Under the pieces are notes generated by a model that saw nothing but the letters and a program-made list of their open reading frames with translations, was not told the origin of the DNA and searched no databases. This document shows positions 1 to 6,957 of a DNA stretch of 17,294 nucleotides, piece by piece (position 1 is the first letter of the stretch; every line of letters starts with the position of its first letter). This stretch comes from Candidatus Bathyarchaeota archaeon (lineage in GTDB: Archaea > Thermoproteota > Bathyarchaeia > Bathyarchaeales > Bathyarchaeaceae), in contig JACUTO010000013.1 of assembly GCA_014859755.1 (NCBI GenBank), forward strand, positions 1 to 17,294. Direction: 5' to 3'. A program made the position numbers and the translations under genes.

Positions 1-1
1 G

Positions 2-286
2 AAGATTGAAGAGCCCATTCTCTTGAATAATTTGTCAACAGGACCAGCGGAACAGTACTACGCCTGTCCTCACTGCTTCATCAGACTGGACGTAATTTCT
101 ACTCAACCGCAAAAGCAAAAGGAAGAACCTCCGGTTAAACCTCCAGAAAAGGAAGAAAAAGGGCCTTCAAGGTGCGCTGGTTATCTTGGATACTTAGCAC
201 GTCTTCCCAAAAATGATCCTATCCCGCGAGAATGCCTAACCTGTCCAAAAGTATTAGACTGTGCGATGGGAATAAGTGACTCTTAA
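2..286 (+). CDS. C-terminal part of a small cysteine-motif (probable zinc-binding) protein, 5' truncated
   Basis: The frame is open to the left edge: the codons from position 2 read K-I-E-E-P-I-L before the first possible TTG start at 23. I therefore treat it as the 3' part of a longer gene rather than an 87-residue protein. A CPHC pair lies in the segment YYACPHCFIRLDV. A charged, Pro/Lys/Glu-rich linker follows, then a second Cys segment with RCAGYLGYLARLPKN, CLTC and a final DC. The paired cysteines suggest one or two small zinc sites joined by a flexible linker. From memory, a similar tail (GYL..RPKN.PIP.ECL.C) ends many uncharacterised archaeal proteins, but I cannot assign a function. 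It ends in TAA 84 nt before the next gene, which has its own promoter-like sequence. Confidence 0.7.
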   Translation, partial: KIEEPILLNNLSTGPAEQYYACPHCFIRLDVISTQPQKQKEEPPVKPPEKEEKGPSRCAGYLGYLARLPKNDPIPRECLTCPKVLDCAMGISDS

Positions 287-338
287 TAAGACGAATCTAA
301 ATGCCCTTGCATGGATGCACGCGCATGTGGTTTGTCAC

Positions 339-347
339 TTTTTATTT
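339..347 (+). promoter_or_regulatory. Candidate TATA box for the surface protein gene
   Basis: A T-rich TTTTTATTT element is centred about 28 nt before the ATG at 371. With the usual archaeal spacing of about 26 nt from TATA box to start site, transcription would begin at or within a few bases of the ATG. The mRNA would then be nearly leaderless, which fits the lack of a clear Shine-Dalgarno sequence in the last 20 nt before the gene. Confidence 0.35.
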
Positions 348-370
348 GCAATTCATAAGGCTTTTCTAAA

Positions 371-1942
371 ATGTCGCCAGTCTCTGCTTTTACCGAAATA
401 AGAAGCGTGATTGAAAAGTTGAAATCTAAGATTTCGCTGGGAGTTTTGCTTGTTGCTTGTCTATCAGCAACGCTTGTTGTGGTTCCAGTTTCAGCAGACG
501 ATTTGCTAAAGACAGATTTTCAGAAAGAAAGCTTTGCCAAAACCGTTGACTACTTTGACTACGCAAGAGCGTGGGCTCTGCTTCGTGGATTGCCGAGACC
601 GCAGAACTATTGGCACGCCTATGTTTACATGACCTACGTTAACAAAATGGGCTTACAGATGTTATACGCAGGGTTGCGTAACATAAGTTTGGCAGACAAA
701 GCTTTCCTCACAATTCCCATGCAGACCATTCTATTGCATTACAAGACCGAGAACAACAGCAGAGATGCGTTAGTCGCATCGTCCTTCTTGATGTTGATGG
801 GATTCAACGACACCGCAAAGTCAATTTACCCAGACTCACCAGACAGGAACGACACTCTTTGGGCCTCCTTCAGCTTTGGCGTTAACCTCAAACAACTGTT
901 CCCGAACGCCACTTTTCCAGCGTTCAACAGCAAATCTGAGGTTTTCCCGCTAACCCCTTCTGAAGACAAATTGACTTGGAAGTGGGGCATGAAATACACA
1001 AACCTGACGGCTCTTTGGATAACAACATACATTACAGAAGAAAATGATACTCAGACAAGCAGACCGTGGGGACTTGCAACCTACGACGAGTTAACCTTCA
1101 ACTATACCCTTTCGATCGACCCAGACACAAACAAGGCAACCATAACCCAAGACCATGTTATAGGTCGGATGCGTGACCTTTGGACTTTCTGGGGTTGGTT
1201 CTTCGTCTGGCCGCTATACAATCACTACAACAGCACTGGCTGTTACCGATATGGCACGAAATTGTCCAACGAGACCGTTTACGACTATCTTCACAAGCAT
1301 GATGTCAAGATGAGCATTGTTGACTTTCAAACCTCAATCATGTTGGACCGCGATACTTACAGCGTCTCAGCCAGCGGACAGAACGTCACAGACAACGAAG
1401 TCTTCGTTAGCGATTCTTCCATCTCGACTTACGCAGACGACGGCGAAAAGATCTTCGATGCCTCCTTCGGCGTCAAACAAGCCTACAACCTCTTTAACTA
1501 CACAGAAGACCCCACTGAAAGTACACCGCACTCCTTCAACGCTATCACCAGAACCACTGAGATTGGCGGCTATGCAAGAAACCGTGACCTATTCAACTTT
1601 CACAGAAACTTTGCGAGATATTTGCCTCTTGTGTTGGTGCATATGTATCCTCAGCTTTACCAGAGGGCAAAAGAGACCATAACAAACATGACCCGGGCAG
1701 ACTACTTATTCCTAATCTCCTATCCAAACTACAGCGGCTACCGAATAGAGCATGATCCAACCTTTACGGTCTACTTTGCCGCATCGATCCCACCGGCTCA
1801 CCCATACCTAGGGCCCGTCTTAATCATCGCCGCTATCGCTGCTGTAGTTACACTGGTTGTTGTGTTTACACGTCGAAGGAAGCCGAGACAACCACTGCAG
1901 CCACCAGAATTTCAGATCGCGATGCAACCGTCAACAAGCTAG
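371..1942 (+). CDS. Type I membrane-anchored, heavily sequon-bearing surface protein of unknown function
   Basis: This 523-residue protein belongs to no family I recognise. Residues 1-20 are a basic N-terminus. Residues 21-42 form a hydrophobic signal segment ending in VPVSA, a plausible signal-peptidase site. Residues 43-478 look like a folded extracellular domain rich in Tyr, Trp, Asn and Thr. A second hydrophobic stretch (about 480-499) is followed by RRRKPRQP and a short Pro/Gln-rich cytoplasmic tail, giving N-out, C-in topology. The ectodomain carries 14 Asn-X-Ser/Thr sequons by my count, so it is probably an N-glycosylated cell-surface or S-layer-associated protein. Its only two Cys residues after the signal are too few to suggest metal clusters. 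It is transcribed alone, convergent with pfp. Extracellular binding or enzymatic roles are both possible, and I see no catalytic motif. Confidence 0.85.
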   Translation: MSPVSAFTEIRSVIEKLKSKISLGVLLVACLSATLVVVPVSADDLLKTDFQKESFAKTVDYFDYARAWALLRGLPRPQNYWHAYVYMTYVNKMGLQMLYAGLRNISLADKAFLTIPMQTILLHYKTENNSRDALVASSFLMLMGFNDTAKSIYPDSPDRNDTLWASFSFGVNLKQLFPNATFPAFNSKSEVFPLTPSEDKLTWKWGMKYTNLTALWITTYITEENDTQTSRPWGLATYDELTFNYTLSIDPDTNKATITQDHVIGRMRDLWTFWGWFFVWPLYNHYNSTGCYRYGTKLSNETVYDYLHKHDVKMSIVDFQTSIMLDRDTYSVSASGQNVTDNEVFVSDSSISTYADDGEKIFDASFGVKQAYNLFNYTEDPTESTPHSFNAITRTTEIGGYARNRDLFNFHRNFARYLPLVLVHMYPQLYQRAKETITNMTRADYLFLISYPNYSGYRIEHDPTFTVYFAASIPPAHPYLGPVLIIAAIAAVVTLVVVFTRRRKPRQPLQPPEFQIAMQPSTS

Positions 1943-1961
1943 CGCATCTTCCTTTCCCATC

Positions 1962-1977
1962 TTTTTTATTTGCTTTT
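1962..1977 (+). terminator. Oligo-T termination region after the surface protein gene
   Basis: About 20 nt after the TAG stop, the plus strand has CTTTTTTATT followed by TGCTTTTG. Short T-runs like these are the usual intrinsic termination signal of archaeal RNA polymerase. There is no obvious GC-rich hairpin in front. The converging pfp gene ends at 2063, so the two transcription units meet here. Confidence 0.45.
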
Positions 1978-2041
1978 GACCACCAAACTAGTTCCATTTT
2001 TATTTTGTAAGGTTCCCAAAAGAACGGAAGCGAAGTACATT

Positions 2042-2050
2042 CGCGCGCGC
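2042..2050. repeat. GCGCGC tract 12 nt downstream of pfp
   Basis: A run of alternating C and G (CGCGCGCGC) lies in the convergent intergenic region, just past the pfp stop. It is one of four GCGCGC occurrences I found by eye. The others are at 4156-4163, 9637-9642 and 9903-9908, and all lie at or just beyond 3' gene ends. The function is unknown. Confidence 0.5.
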
Positions 2051-2062
2051 ATTCCTAGACTG

Positions 2063-3091
2063 CTAACCGAAAAACACCTTTGACACTTCATAAAGCGTCA
2101 AATCAACGGTCTTTCGCTTACCAATGACATCTTTTAATAGAACAGAGACGATTCTGTTTCTCTGAAGGGCCACCATACGTCCAAACTGGCCTTTGTGAAC
2201 AAGGTCTATGGCGGCGATTCCATATCTTGTTGCCAGAACCCTATCAAAGGCCGTTGGGGAACCGCCGCGTTGAAGATGCCCGAGAACCACAACTCGGGTT
2301 TCAATGTCCATACATTTTTCAATTTCCTTTCCGAGATAATAGCCTACGCCGCCAAGCCTAGGGTGTCCAAACTCGTCCACGCCTCGGCTATAGACAATTT
2401 CTTCGCCTCCTTTAGACTTCGCTCCCTCAGCAACAACGATCAGACTGAAGGTTCTGCCGCGATTTTGTCTTTGCTTAATGTAACCACAAACTTCGTCGAT
2501 GTCAAAGGGTTTTTCCGGAATTAGGATAGCGTCTGCTCCTCCAGCGATTCCAGCCTCCAACGCAATCCATCCGGTATATCTACCCATTACCTCGAGGATG
2601 ATTACCCTGTGGTGTGCCTCAGCCGTGGTATGAAGCCTGTCGAGCGCTTCAGTTGCTATATGAACCGCCGTGTTAAAGCCGAAAGTATAATCGGTGCCAG
2701 CTAAATCGTTGTCGATTGTTTTAGGCACTGCAACGCATGGAAGCCCCATTTCGTAAAGCTTGTAAGCCACACCTAAAGTGTCCTCTCCTCCAATCACAAC
2801 TACAGCGTCAAGGCCATTTTCTTTAACATTTTTCAGAATTTTCTGCGCCCCACCTTCATTTTTGAAGGGGTTGGTTCTCGAAGTTCCGAGAATGGATCCT
2901 CCGCGAGGAAGCATTCCAGAAATTGCTTCTAAATCAAGTGGGATTAGTTTGCCTTCAATCAATCCTCGCCATCCGTCCCTAATTCCAACAATTTCATAAC
3001 CATAGTTCCGAATTCCCTTTCTCACAACTGCTCTAATAACCGCGTTGATTCCCGGAGCGTCTCCTCCTCCGCTTAAGATTCCAACTTTCAT
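2063..3091 (-). CDS. pfp: Phosphofructokinase, probably pyrophosphate-dependent (PFP)
   Basis: It phosphorylates fructose 6-phosphate to fructose 1,6-bisphosphate in the cytoplasm. The 342-residue length is normal for a single-domain PFK. Visible motifs are SGGGDAPGIN (7-16), GGEDT (101-105), PKTIDND (123-129, catalytic base Asp127), EVMGRYTGW (167-175) and GHLQRGGSPT (271-280). ATP-dependent enzymes carry Gly at positions equivalent to 104 and 124. Here they are Asp104 and Lys124, the pair that typifies PPi-PFKs such as that of Amycolatopsis methanolica. I therefore infer PPi as donor and a near-equilibrium, reversible reaction usable in glycolysis and gluconeogenesis. The ATG is 12 nt after the fba stop, with a GAGGG ribosome site overlapping that stop. 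The two genes form a tight fba-pfp operon, so the product of one is the substrate of the other. Confidence 0.92.
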   Translation of the reverse strand: MKVGILSGGGDAPGINAVIRAVVRKGIRNYGYEIVGIRDGWRGLIEGKLIPLDLEAISGMLPRGGSILGTSRTNPFKNEGGAQKILKNVKENGLDAVVVIGGEDTLGVAYKLYEMGLPCVAVPKTIDNDLAGTDYTFGFNTAVHIATEALDRLHTTAEAHHRVIILEVMGRYTGWIALEAGIAGGADAILIPEKPFDIDEVCGYIKQRQNRGRTFSLIVVAEGAKSKGGEEIVYSRGVDEFGHPRLGGVGYYLGKEIEKCMDIETRVVVLGHLQRGGSPTAFDRVLATRYGIAAIDLVHKGQFGRMVALQRNRIVSVLLKDVIGKRKTVDLTLYEVSKVFFG

Positions 3092-3103
3092 GTTCTTTTC
3101 CCT

Positions 3104-4024
3104 CTAAGGAACCCTAAATGAGCTTCCAAATAGACGCATTTTGGCCTTAACAACCTCTTTCATAGCTTTTTTCGCTGGGCCTAGAATCTTTCTTGGATCA
3201 AATTGCTTCGGTGAAGTTGCTAAGATTTCGCGGACTGTGCCTGTGAAAGCCAGTCTCAGGTCGGTGTCGATGTTTATTTTTGTTATTCCCAAGGATATGG
3301 CTTTTTTGATGTGTTCGTCTGGAATTCCTTTGGCCCCACCTAATTCCGCCCCATACTTCGCGGCTTTTTCAACTATCCACGATGGAACTCCGGATGCTCC
3401 GTGCAAAACTAGTGGAACTTCGACCCTTTTTCTAATAGCCTTCAACCTTTCAAAGTCCAGTCTTGGCTTTGCCCTAAATTTGTAGGCTCCATGGGAGGTG
3501 CCGATTGCAACGGCGAGGGCATCCACACCGGTTCGCTCGACAAACTCCTTGGCTACATTTGGGTCGGTTAATATAGCCTCCCTTTCTTCAACAGTTGACT
3601 CCTCTACGCCTGCAAGCCTCCCAAGTTCTCCCTCAACAGAAACACCTTTCGGATGAGCTAAATCCACAACACGCTTCGTCAAAGAAATGTTCTCTTCAAA
3701 ATTCAGGTGAGAACCATCGATCATAACGGAGGTAAAACCGGCATCAACGCACTTTGAAACCGTTTCAAAATCTTTCCCATGATCTAGATGAAGAGCCATC
3801 GGCACTCGAGCCAAAATTCCTGCAGTCTTAACCATGGTGGCTAAATATTCCAAGCCAGCATACTTGATGGCGCTAGGGCTTACTGCAACGATTACTGGTG
3901 ACCTCTCCTCCGCAGAGCCTTCAACAATAGCTAACAAGGTTTCTAGGTTGTTGATGTTGAAAGCGCCAACAGCATAACCTTTAGCCATAGCGGCGGATAA
4001 GATTTCCTTGTTTGTAACAAGCAT
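3104..4024 (-). CDS. fba: Class II (zinc-dependent) fructose-bisphosphate aldolase
   Basis: It reversibly cleaves fructose 1,6-bisphosphate to dihydroxyacetone phosphate and glyceraldehyde 3-phosphate. The 306 residues cover the whole class II TIM barrel. HLDHG (79-83) supplies catalytic Asp81 and zinc ligand His82. SHLNFEEN (105-112) and EGELG (131-135, Glu133) follow. GTSHG (175-179) carries zinc ligand His178, LHGASG (207-212) carries zinc ligand His208, and NIDTD (251-255) binds phosphate. No class I Schiff-base lysine architecture is present. Most characterised archaea use a class I (DhnA-type) aldolase or the bifunctional FBP aldolase/phosphatase, so a bacterial-looking class II enzyme is notable and may be an old transfer. 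The ATG is preceded by a weak GGATGA ribosome site. It is the first gene of the fba-pfp operon; mdh lies 210 nt upstream on the same strand. Confidence 0.94.
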   Translation of the reverse strand: MLVTNKEILSAAMAKGYAVGAFNINNLETLLAIVEGSAEERSPVIVAVSPSAIKYAGLEYLATMVKTAGILARVPMALHLDHGKDFETVSKCVDAGFTSVMIDGSHLNFEENISLTKRVVDLAHPKGVSVEGELGRLAGVEESTVEEREAILTDPNVAKEFVERTGVDALAVAIGTSHGAYKFRAKPRLDFERLKAIRKRVEVPLVLHGASGVPSWIVEKAAKYGAELGGAKGIPDEHIKKAISLGITKINIDTDLRLAFTGTVREILATSPKQFDPRKILGPAKKAMKEVVKAKMRLFGSSFRVP

Positions 4025-4054
4025 ATTTTCATCCAGAACAAAATTCAGTTAATA

Positions 4055-4084
4055 GATTTAATGGATTTACGGCGCATAAAAACG
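4055..4084 (-). promoter_or_regulatory. Candidate promoter region of the fba-pfp operon
   Basis: On the minus strand two AT-rich elements precede the fba ATG at 4024. TTTTTATG (about 4076-4083) would start a transcript with a leader of roughly 30 nt. ATTAAATC (4055-4062) would give a leader of under 10 nt. I cannot tell which is used. The 210-nt gap to mdh makes an independent fba promoter likely. Confidence 0.35.
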
Positions 4085-4155
4085 TATCGAAAATAAAGAT
4101 TACTAGAAGAGAAAACAGTAACAACGAGCCTTCTTGATTATCTTCCAGAAAAATT

Positions 4156-4163
4156 GCGCGCGC
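4156..4163. repeat. GCGCGCGC tract downstream of mdh
   Basis: A pure GCGCGCGC run lies about 70 nt beyond the mdh stop, inside the mdh-fba gap. CCCTTTGCGC follows, so GCGC occurs again 8 nt later. It could form a small GC-rich stem-loop in either transcript. It belongs to the 3'-end set described at 2042-2050. Confidence 0.45.
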
Positions 4164-4234
4164 CCTTTGCGCTTAGGCTACCCCTTTCCTCTTTTTTGTT
4201 CCCAGTGCTCTTCGCAAAACCAATCGTCTTCAAT

Positions 4235-5194
4235 TCACTCTTCGCGCATGCAGTCCTTACTTGGGAATTCTTCTATCAGCGGATTATTTTCCAGTTTATT
4301 TATCATATCTTTTATGATTGAAACCGACTTCTTAAGCTGTTTTTTAGCTTCGGGGCTTAATTTAAGTTCTAAAATTCTTTCAACGCCGTTTTTTCCGAGA
4401 ATCACAGGCACACCAATAGAAATATCTGAAAAACCATATTCGCCCTGTAGAAAAGTGGAAACGCTCATTACTCTGTTTCTGCCCCTCAAAACAGCATCGA
4501 CCATAATAGCTATAACAACTGTTGGCGCATACGTTGTAGCTCCTTTTAGTCTTATGACATCAGCACCAGAGGTTCTTGTCAAGCTCACTATTTTCTCAAT
4601 CTGCTTTTTTTCAAGCAAATCTTTTATCGGTATTCCGGAAACAGTAGCATAATCCACGAGGGGCACCATGGAATCCCCGTGCTCTCCTATGACCAAGGCA
4701 CGGATATCCTCTCTAGAAACATTCAATTCAGTTGCTATGTAAGATCTGAAGCGCATAGTGTCAAGGATGTTTCCCATTCCAAAAACTCTGTTCCTCTTAA
4801 AGCCTGATTCTTTGTAAGCCACGTAGGTCATTATGTCTACAGGGTTCGTCACAACCATGAGCTTACATTCGGGAGCGTATCTCACAACCTCTTTTACTAT
4901 AGATTTCACTATTTTGGAATTTGCATTTATAAGGTCAAAACGTGTCATTCCGGGTTTTCTTCCGGCACCTGCAACAATAACCACGACTTCTGAACCTTCC
5001 ATTTCACTGAAATCGTTGGTCCCCTTAACTTTACCATCAAACTCTATTGCGGGTGCGGCTTGCATCATATCTAACGCCTCGCCTTTAACCACATCTTTAT
5101 TAATGTCTATCAAAACAACGTCGCTGACTCTAAATCTTAGAATATTGAATGCTGAAGCACTTCCTACTTTTCCTGCACCTATGATCGAAATCAT
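4235..5194 (-). CDS. mdh: NAD-dependent malate dehydrogenase (LDH-like type)
   Basis: It interconverts malate and oxaloacetate with NAD(H) in the cytoplasm. The 319 residues match the LDH/MDH superfamily. The Rossmann loop is GAGKVG (6-11), and Asp30 at the end of strand 2 indicates NAD rather than NADP. The mobile loop GRKPGMTR carries Arg79 and Arg85. The substrate-discriminating position (Gln in LDH) is Arg, so malate rather than lactate is the substrate. TNPVD (116-120), NILDTMRFR with Asp145 and Arg148, and GEHGDSM (170-176) with catalytic His172 complete the active site. The C-terminus (PSKDCMREE) extends a little past the family core. No strong ribosome site precedes the ATG at 5194. 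The gene is divergent from the glycosidase gene and shares its short promoter region. Confidence 0.95.
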   Translation of the reverse strand: MISIIGAGKVGSASAFNILRFRVSDVVLIDINKDVVKGEALDMMQAAPAIEFDGKVKGTNDFSEMEGSEVVVIVAGAGRKPGMTRFDLINANSKIVKSIVKEVVRYAPECKLMVVTNPVDIMTYVAYKESGFKRNRVFGMGNILDTMRFRSYIATELNVSREDIRALVIGEHGDSMVPLVDYATVSGIPIKDLLEKKQIEKIVSLTRTSGADVIRLKGATTYAPTVVIAIMVDAVLRGRNRVMSVSTFLQGEYGFSDISIGVPVILGKNGVERILELKLSPEAKKQLKKSVSIIKDMINKLENNPLIEEFPSKDCMREE

Positions 5195-5245
5195 AATTCT
5201 ATCTGGGATTCACTTGTTTAAAATAATTTTTCGTAACCAAATTCA

Positions 5246-5255
5246 TTTATAAAAA
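5246..5255 (+). promoter_or_regulatory. TATA box in the mdh/glycosidase divergent promoter
   Basis: TTTATAAAAA is a textbook archaeal TATA box. Read rightward it predicts a start near 5277 and a leader of about 30 nt, with GAGGAG and GGAG ribosome sites before the glycosidase gene. Read leftward the same bases give TTTTTATAAATG, which predicts a start near 5223 and a leader of about 28 nt for mdh. The 114-nt intergenic region holds no other equally good box for mdh, so one element may serve both directions. Confidence 0.55.
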
Positions 5256-5308
5256 CTTAGAAATTAACTATATACCAACTTAAATACACAGAGGAGACGG
5301 AGATTTAG

Positions 5309-6535
5309 TTGACAATGACTTCAAATGGGTTTCTATCTTTTCCGAAAAACTTCTTGTGGAGCGCCTGCCTCTCAGACTATCAACACTTTGGGGGTTCTCA
5401 ATGTGATTTGCCCCTCACATGGACAGCCAAGCACTCTACGCTCTATCGAAAAGACTTTGAACTCGTATCCAAACTGAAGTTAAAGGCTTTCAGAACCGGA
5501 ATTGAATGGGCAAGAATCGAGCCAAAAGAAGGTGACATCGACAAAGAAGCAGTGAAATTCTACCATGATTATTTCAGCGCCTTAAAACAGAAAGGAGTCA
5601 AAACCTTCGTCACCCTCCACCATTTCACCAACCCACCCTGGATTCACGATCATGGTGGCTGGCTGTCTGAGAATATAGTGGAAAAGTTCCTTGAGTACGT
5701 GGACTTCGTCAGTTCAGAGTTCGGTGAATACATAGACTACTACGTTGTCATAAACGAACCAGCGGTTTACGCTTACAATTCATACATGACTGGCGAAGCC
5801 GGGTTTCCTCCCCATCATACAAACATGGACGAAGTTTTACCCTGCATCAACAACCTAATTGAAGCTTTAACCAACTCTTACAGGGTCATTCACAAAAACG
5901 ACAAAAACGCTAACGTGGGATTCTCGCACTTTCTCTCCATCTTCATGCCAGAGGATCCTTCAGATCCCGACAACGTCCAGATGTGTGAAATCGCTACTGA
6001 CTCTATGGTTTATTTGATTCCCGACGCCCTGAAAGATAAAATGGACTATATGGGCATAGACTATTACCTTAACGTGTACCTTTCAAAGAAGGGCGCCGTC
6101 ACTAAATCTGAGATTTATCCCGAAGGCCTCAGACGCTATCTAAAGGAATTCTATGGAAAGTATCAGAAGCCTATGGCGATAATAGAAAATGGATTTCCCA
6201 CAAGAGACGAAAAAATGAAAATTAAGTATATGCTTGACCACCTGAAGCAGGTACACGATGCCATAAAAGAAGATGGCGTAAATGTATTTGCTTACAACTG
6301 GTGGTCTTTTCTCCACGGTTACGAATGGAGCTTAGGGTACAGTCCATTCTTCGCTCTCATCGATGTGGACATAGATAAAACACTCAAGAGAACGGTGACC
6401 AAGACAGCAGAGGTATACACGCAGATATGTGAACAAAACGGCTTCTCACGAAAACTCTACGAGACCTATCACAAACTGCCTAAAAAGAGCCTCTTCAAAG
6501 TGAAACCAACTTCTCCCTTCGCTTTCCAACCATAG
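5309..6535 (+). CDS. Glycoside hydrolase family 1 beta-glycosidase
   Basis: It is a retaining beta-glycosidase expected to release sugars from short beta-glucosides or beta-galactosides. No signal peptide is present, so it should be cytoplasmic. GH1 landmarks occur in order: FPKNFLWS (11-18) leading to Gln25, FRTGIEWARIEP (61-72), TLHHFTNPPW (102-111), INEP with acid/base Glu150, GIDYY (249-253), IENG with nucleophile Glu293, and a C-terminal WWSFLHGYEW (331-340). Several positions differ from consensus: GINYY reads GIDYY, and the usual LLDNFEW reads FLHGYEW. At 408 residues it is shorter than common 450-490-residue enzymes, so substrate preference may be unusual. I favour the TTG start at 5309 because GGAG (5299-5302) lies 6 nt before it. 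ATG at 5315 would shorten it by two residues. Confidence 0.9.
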   Translation: MTMTSNGFLSFPKNFLWSACLSDYQHFGGSQCDLPLTWTAKHSTLYRKDFELVSKLKLKAFRTGIEWARIEPKEGDIDKEAVKFYHDYFSALKQKGVKTFVTLHHFTNPPWIHDHGGWLSENIVEKFLEYVDFVSSEFGEYIDYYVVINEPAVYAYNSYMTGEAGFPPHHTNMDEVLPCINNLIEALTNSYRVIHKNDKNANVGFSHFLSIFMPEDPSDPDNVQMCEIATDSMVYLIPDALKDKMDYMGIDYYLNVYLSKKGAVTKSEIYPEGLRRYLKEFYGKYQKPMAIIENGFPTRDEKMKIKYMLDHLKQVHDAIKEDGVNVFAYNWWSFLHGYEWSLGYSPFFALIDVDIDKTLKRTVTKTAEVYTQICEQNGFSRKLYETYHKLPKKSLFKVKPTSPFAFQP

Positions 6536-6641
6536 CTACCGGAGAATATCCTTTCTAAAAATGGTTACTGAACTCCATCTACTAATAGTTTCGTCAAGCT
6601 TTTATTCTATACAGCTAGCCGAGTGTTTAAATGCTACAACA

Positions 6642-6648
6642 TTATATA
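6642..6648 (+). promoter_or_regulatory. TATA box for the DUF6485-type gene
   Basis: TTATATA lies about 40 nt before the ATG at 6686. It predicts a transcript start near 6671, and the GAGGT ribosome site (6674-6678) would follow almost at once. The 150-nt gap after the glycosidase gene makes a separate promoter reasonable. A weak 5-bp inverted repeat (TTCTC at 6653-6657, GAGAA at 6665-6669) lies between box and gene. Confidence 0.5.
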
Positions 6649-6685
6649 CCCCTTCTCTTAAACCGAGAAAAGTGAGGTTCCCGAA

Positions 6686-6901
6686 ATGAGTGCAAGAAAG
6701 CCTTGTCCCAATGTAGAGATCAACTCGAAGAACTGCGGATGCACTTATGTGACTTGTGACAAGAGGGGAAAGTGCTGTGAATGTATACGATATCATCTGG
6801 AAAGAAACGAGCTTCCAGGCTGCGTGTTTCCCACAGAAGTCGAAAAAACCTACGACAGGTCAATTAAAAAATTCGTATCCACCTACGCTAGTCAAGCTTG
6901 A
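6686..6901 (+). CDS. Small cysteine-rich protein, DUF6485-like
   Basis: This 71-residue protein has eight Cys: 7, 17, 19, 24, 30, 31, 33 and 46. They are arranged CPN, CGC, a Cys in VTCDKRGKCCEC, and ELPGC, with His37 nearby. The pattern matches what I remember of the DUF6485 family (CPN..., then RGKCCECIxYH, then ELPxCxFP, then EKTYDRS). These are short proteins of unknown function found in anaerobic bacteria and archaea. The cysteines suggest a zinc or iron-sulfur site. ATG at 6686 is supported by GAGGT 7 nt upstream. The MetRS-beta-like gene starts 56 nt after the stop on the same strand, so they may be co-transcribed. I see no catalytic motif and assign no role. Confidence 0.8.
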   Translation: MSARKPCPNVEINSKNCGCTYVTCDKRGKCCECIRYHLERNELPGCVFPTEVEKTYDRSIKKFVSTYASQA

Positions 6902-6957
6902 ATGCGCAAAGCTTAAAATTCAAATCATGGAAAGGAAAATGGTCGTTGGTGACTACA

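Noticed and set aside
1317..1682. 121-codon open frame in another plus-strand frame within the surface protein gene
   Set aside because: It is Ser/Thr-rich with no motif, and the surface protein frame continues unbroken through it with clear signal and anchor segments.
4134..4652. 172-codon open frame on the plus strand opposite mdh
   Set aside because: It lies antisense to a well-conserved gene and has a low-complexity Ser/Phe/Leu-rich translation typical of a reverse-frame shadow.
6653..6669. Inverted repeat TTCTC / GAGAA before the DUF6485-type gene as an operator
   Set aside because: Five base pairs with a 7-nt spacer is expected by chance; it is mentioned only within the promoter entry.
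6898..6957. 20-residue N-terminal extension of the tRNA-binding protein from a TTG at 6898
   Set aside because: It overlaps the previous stop and is not expected in the family. ATG at 6958 has a GGTGA site and the right length.
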